5,472 nucleotides of DNA from Bacteroidales bacterium (lineage in GTDB: Bacteria > Bacteroidota > Bacteroidia > Bacteroidales > Muribaculaceae): positions 1 to 5,472 of the forward strand of contig SFNC01000122.1 in NCBI GenBank assembly GCA_004554255.1, read 5' to 3'. The notes below the pieces were generated by a model, which was not told the DNA's origin, searched no databases, and saw nothing but the letters and a program-made list of their open reading frames with translations. This document shows positions 5,439 through 5,472 of this stretch, in pieces. The translations under genes and the position numbers were made by a program. Within the stretch, counting starts at the first letter, position 1. Each line of letters starts with the position of its first letter.

Positions 5439-5472
5439 GAATACGCTAATATTATATTGTTCGCGGGTGCAT

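Overview
The window looks like chromosomal DNA from a Bacteroidales bacterium, perhaps a gut Muribaculaceae-like lineage. The evidence for the order is three promoters of the Bacteroidetes type (TTTG or TTG at -33, about 19-20 bases, TAnnTTTG at -7), the lack of clear Shine-Dalgarno sites, and the gene types. The family is a guess. Six complete protein genes fill almost everything between positions 174 and 5305. No stretch over 300 bases lacks a gene, and I see no tRNA, rRNA, CRISPR array, transposase or phage gene.

Left half: a plus-strand promoter (121-152) drives a two-gene unit, an extended-SDR epimerase/dehydratase-like oxidoreductase (174-1199) and, 12 bases on, a secreted S1/P1-type zinc nuclease (1212-1979). 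A strong hairpin (1994-2033) ends this unit. It also serves the convergent minus-strand gene 2049-2891, an ArgC-like protein that has lost the catalytic cysteine, the usual histidine motif and most of the dinucleotide-binding glycines.

Right half, all on the minus strand: luxS (4823-5305) overlaps an AlbA_2/Schlafen-type DNA-binding protein gene (4149-4826) by four bases (ATGA). Class II fructose-bisphosphate aldolase (3053-4048) follows, with its own promoter overlapping the previous stop codon, a leader of about 70 bases with a small hairpin, and an intrinsic terminator (2957-2993). The ArgC-like gene has its own promoter (2918-2949) just beyond that terminator.

The genes are mostly housekeeping or metabolic (glycolysis/gluconeogenesis, activated methyl cycle and AI-2, secreted nuclease) and do not form one pathway. 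The least ordinary feature is a family of intergenic repeats. A 93-base copy at 1-93 and an inverted copy at 5312-5404 differ at one base, and a 35-base core alone lies at 3019-3053, touching the fba stop codon. A diverged, oppositely oriented partial copy follows the right element. These are probably dispersed genomic repeats that form structure. Their exact junctions with fba and luxS, and the degenerate ArgC-like protein, are the points most worth checking.
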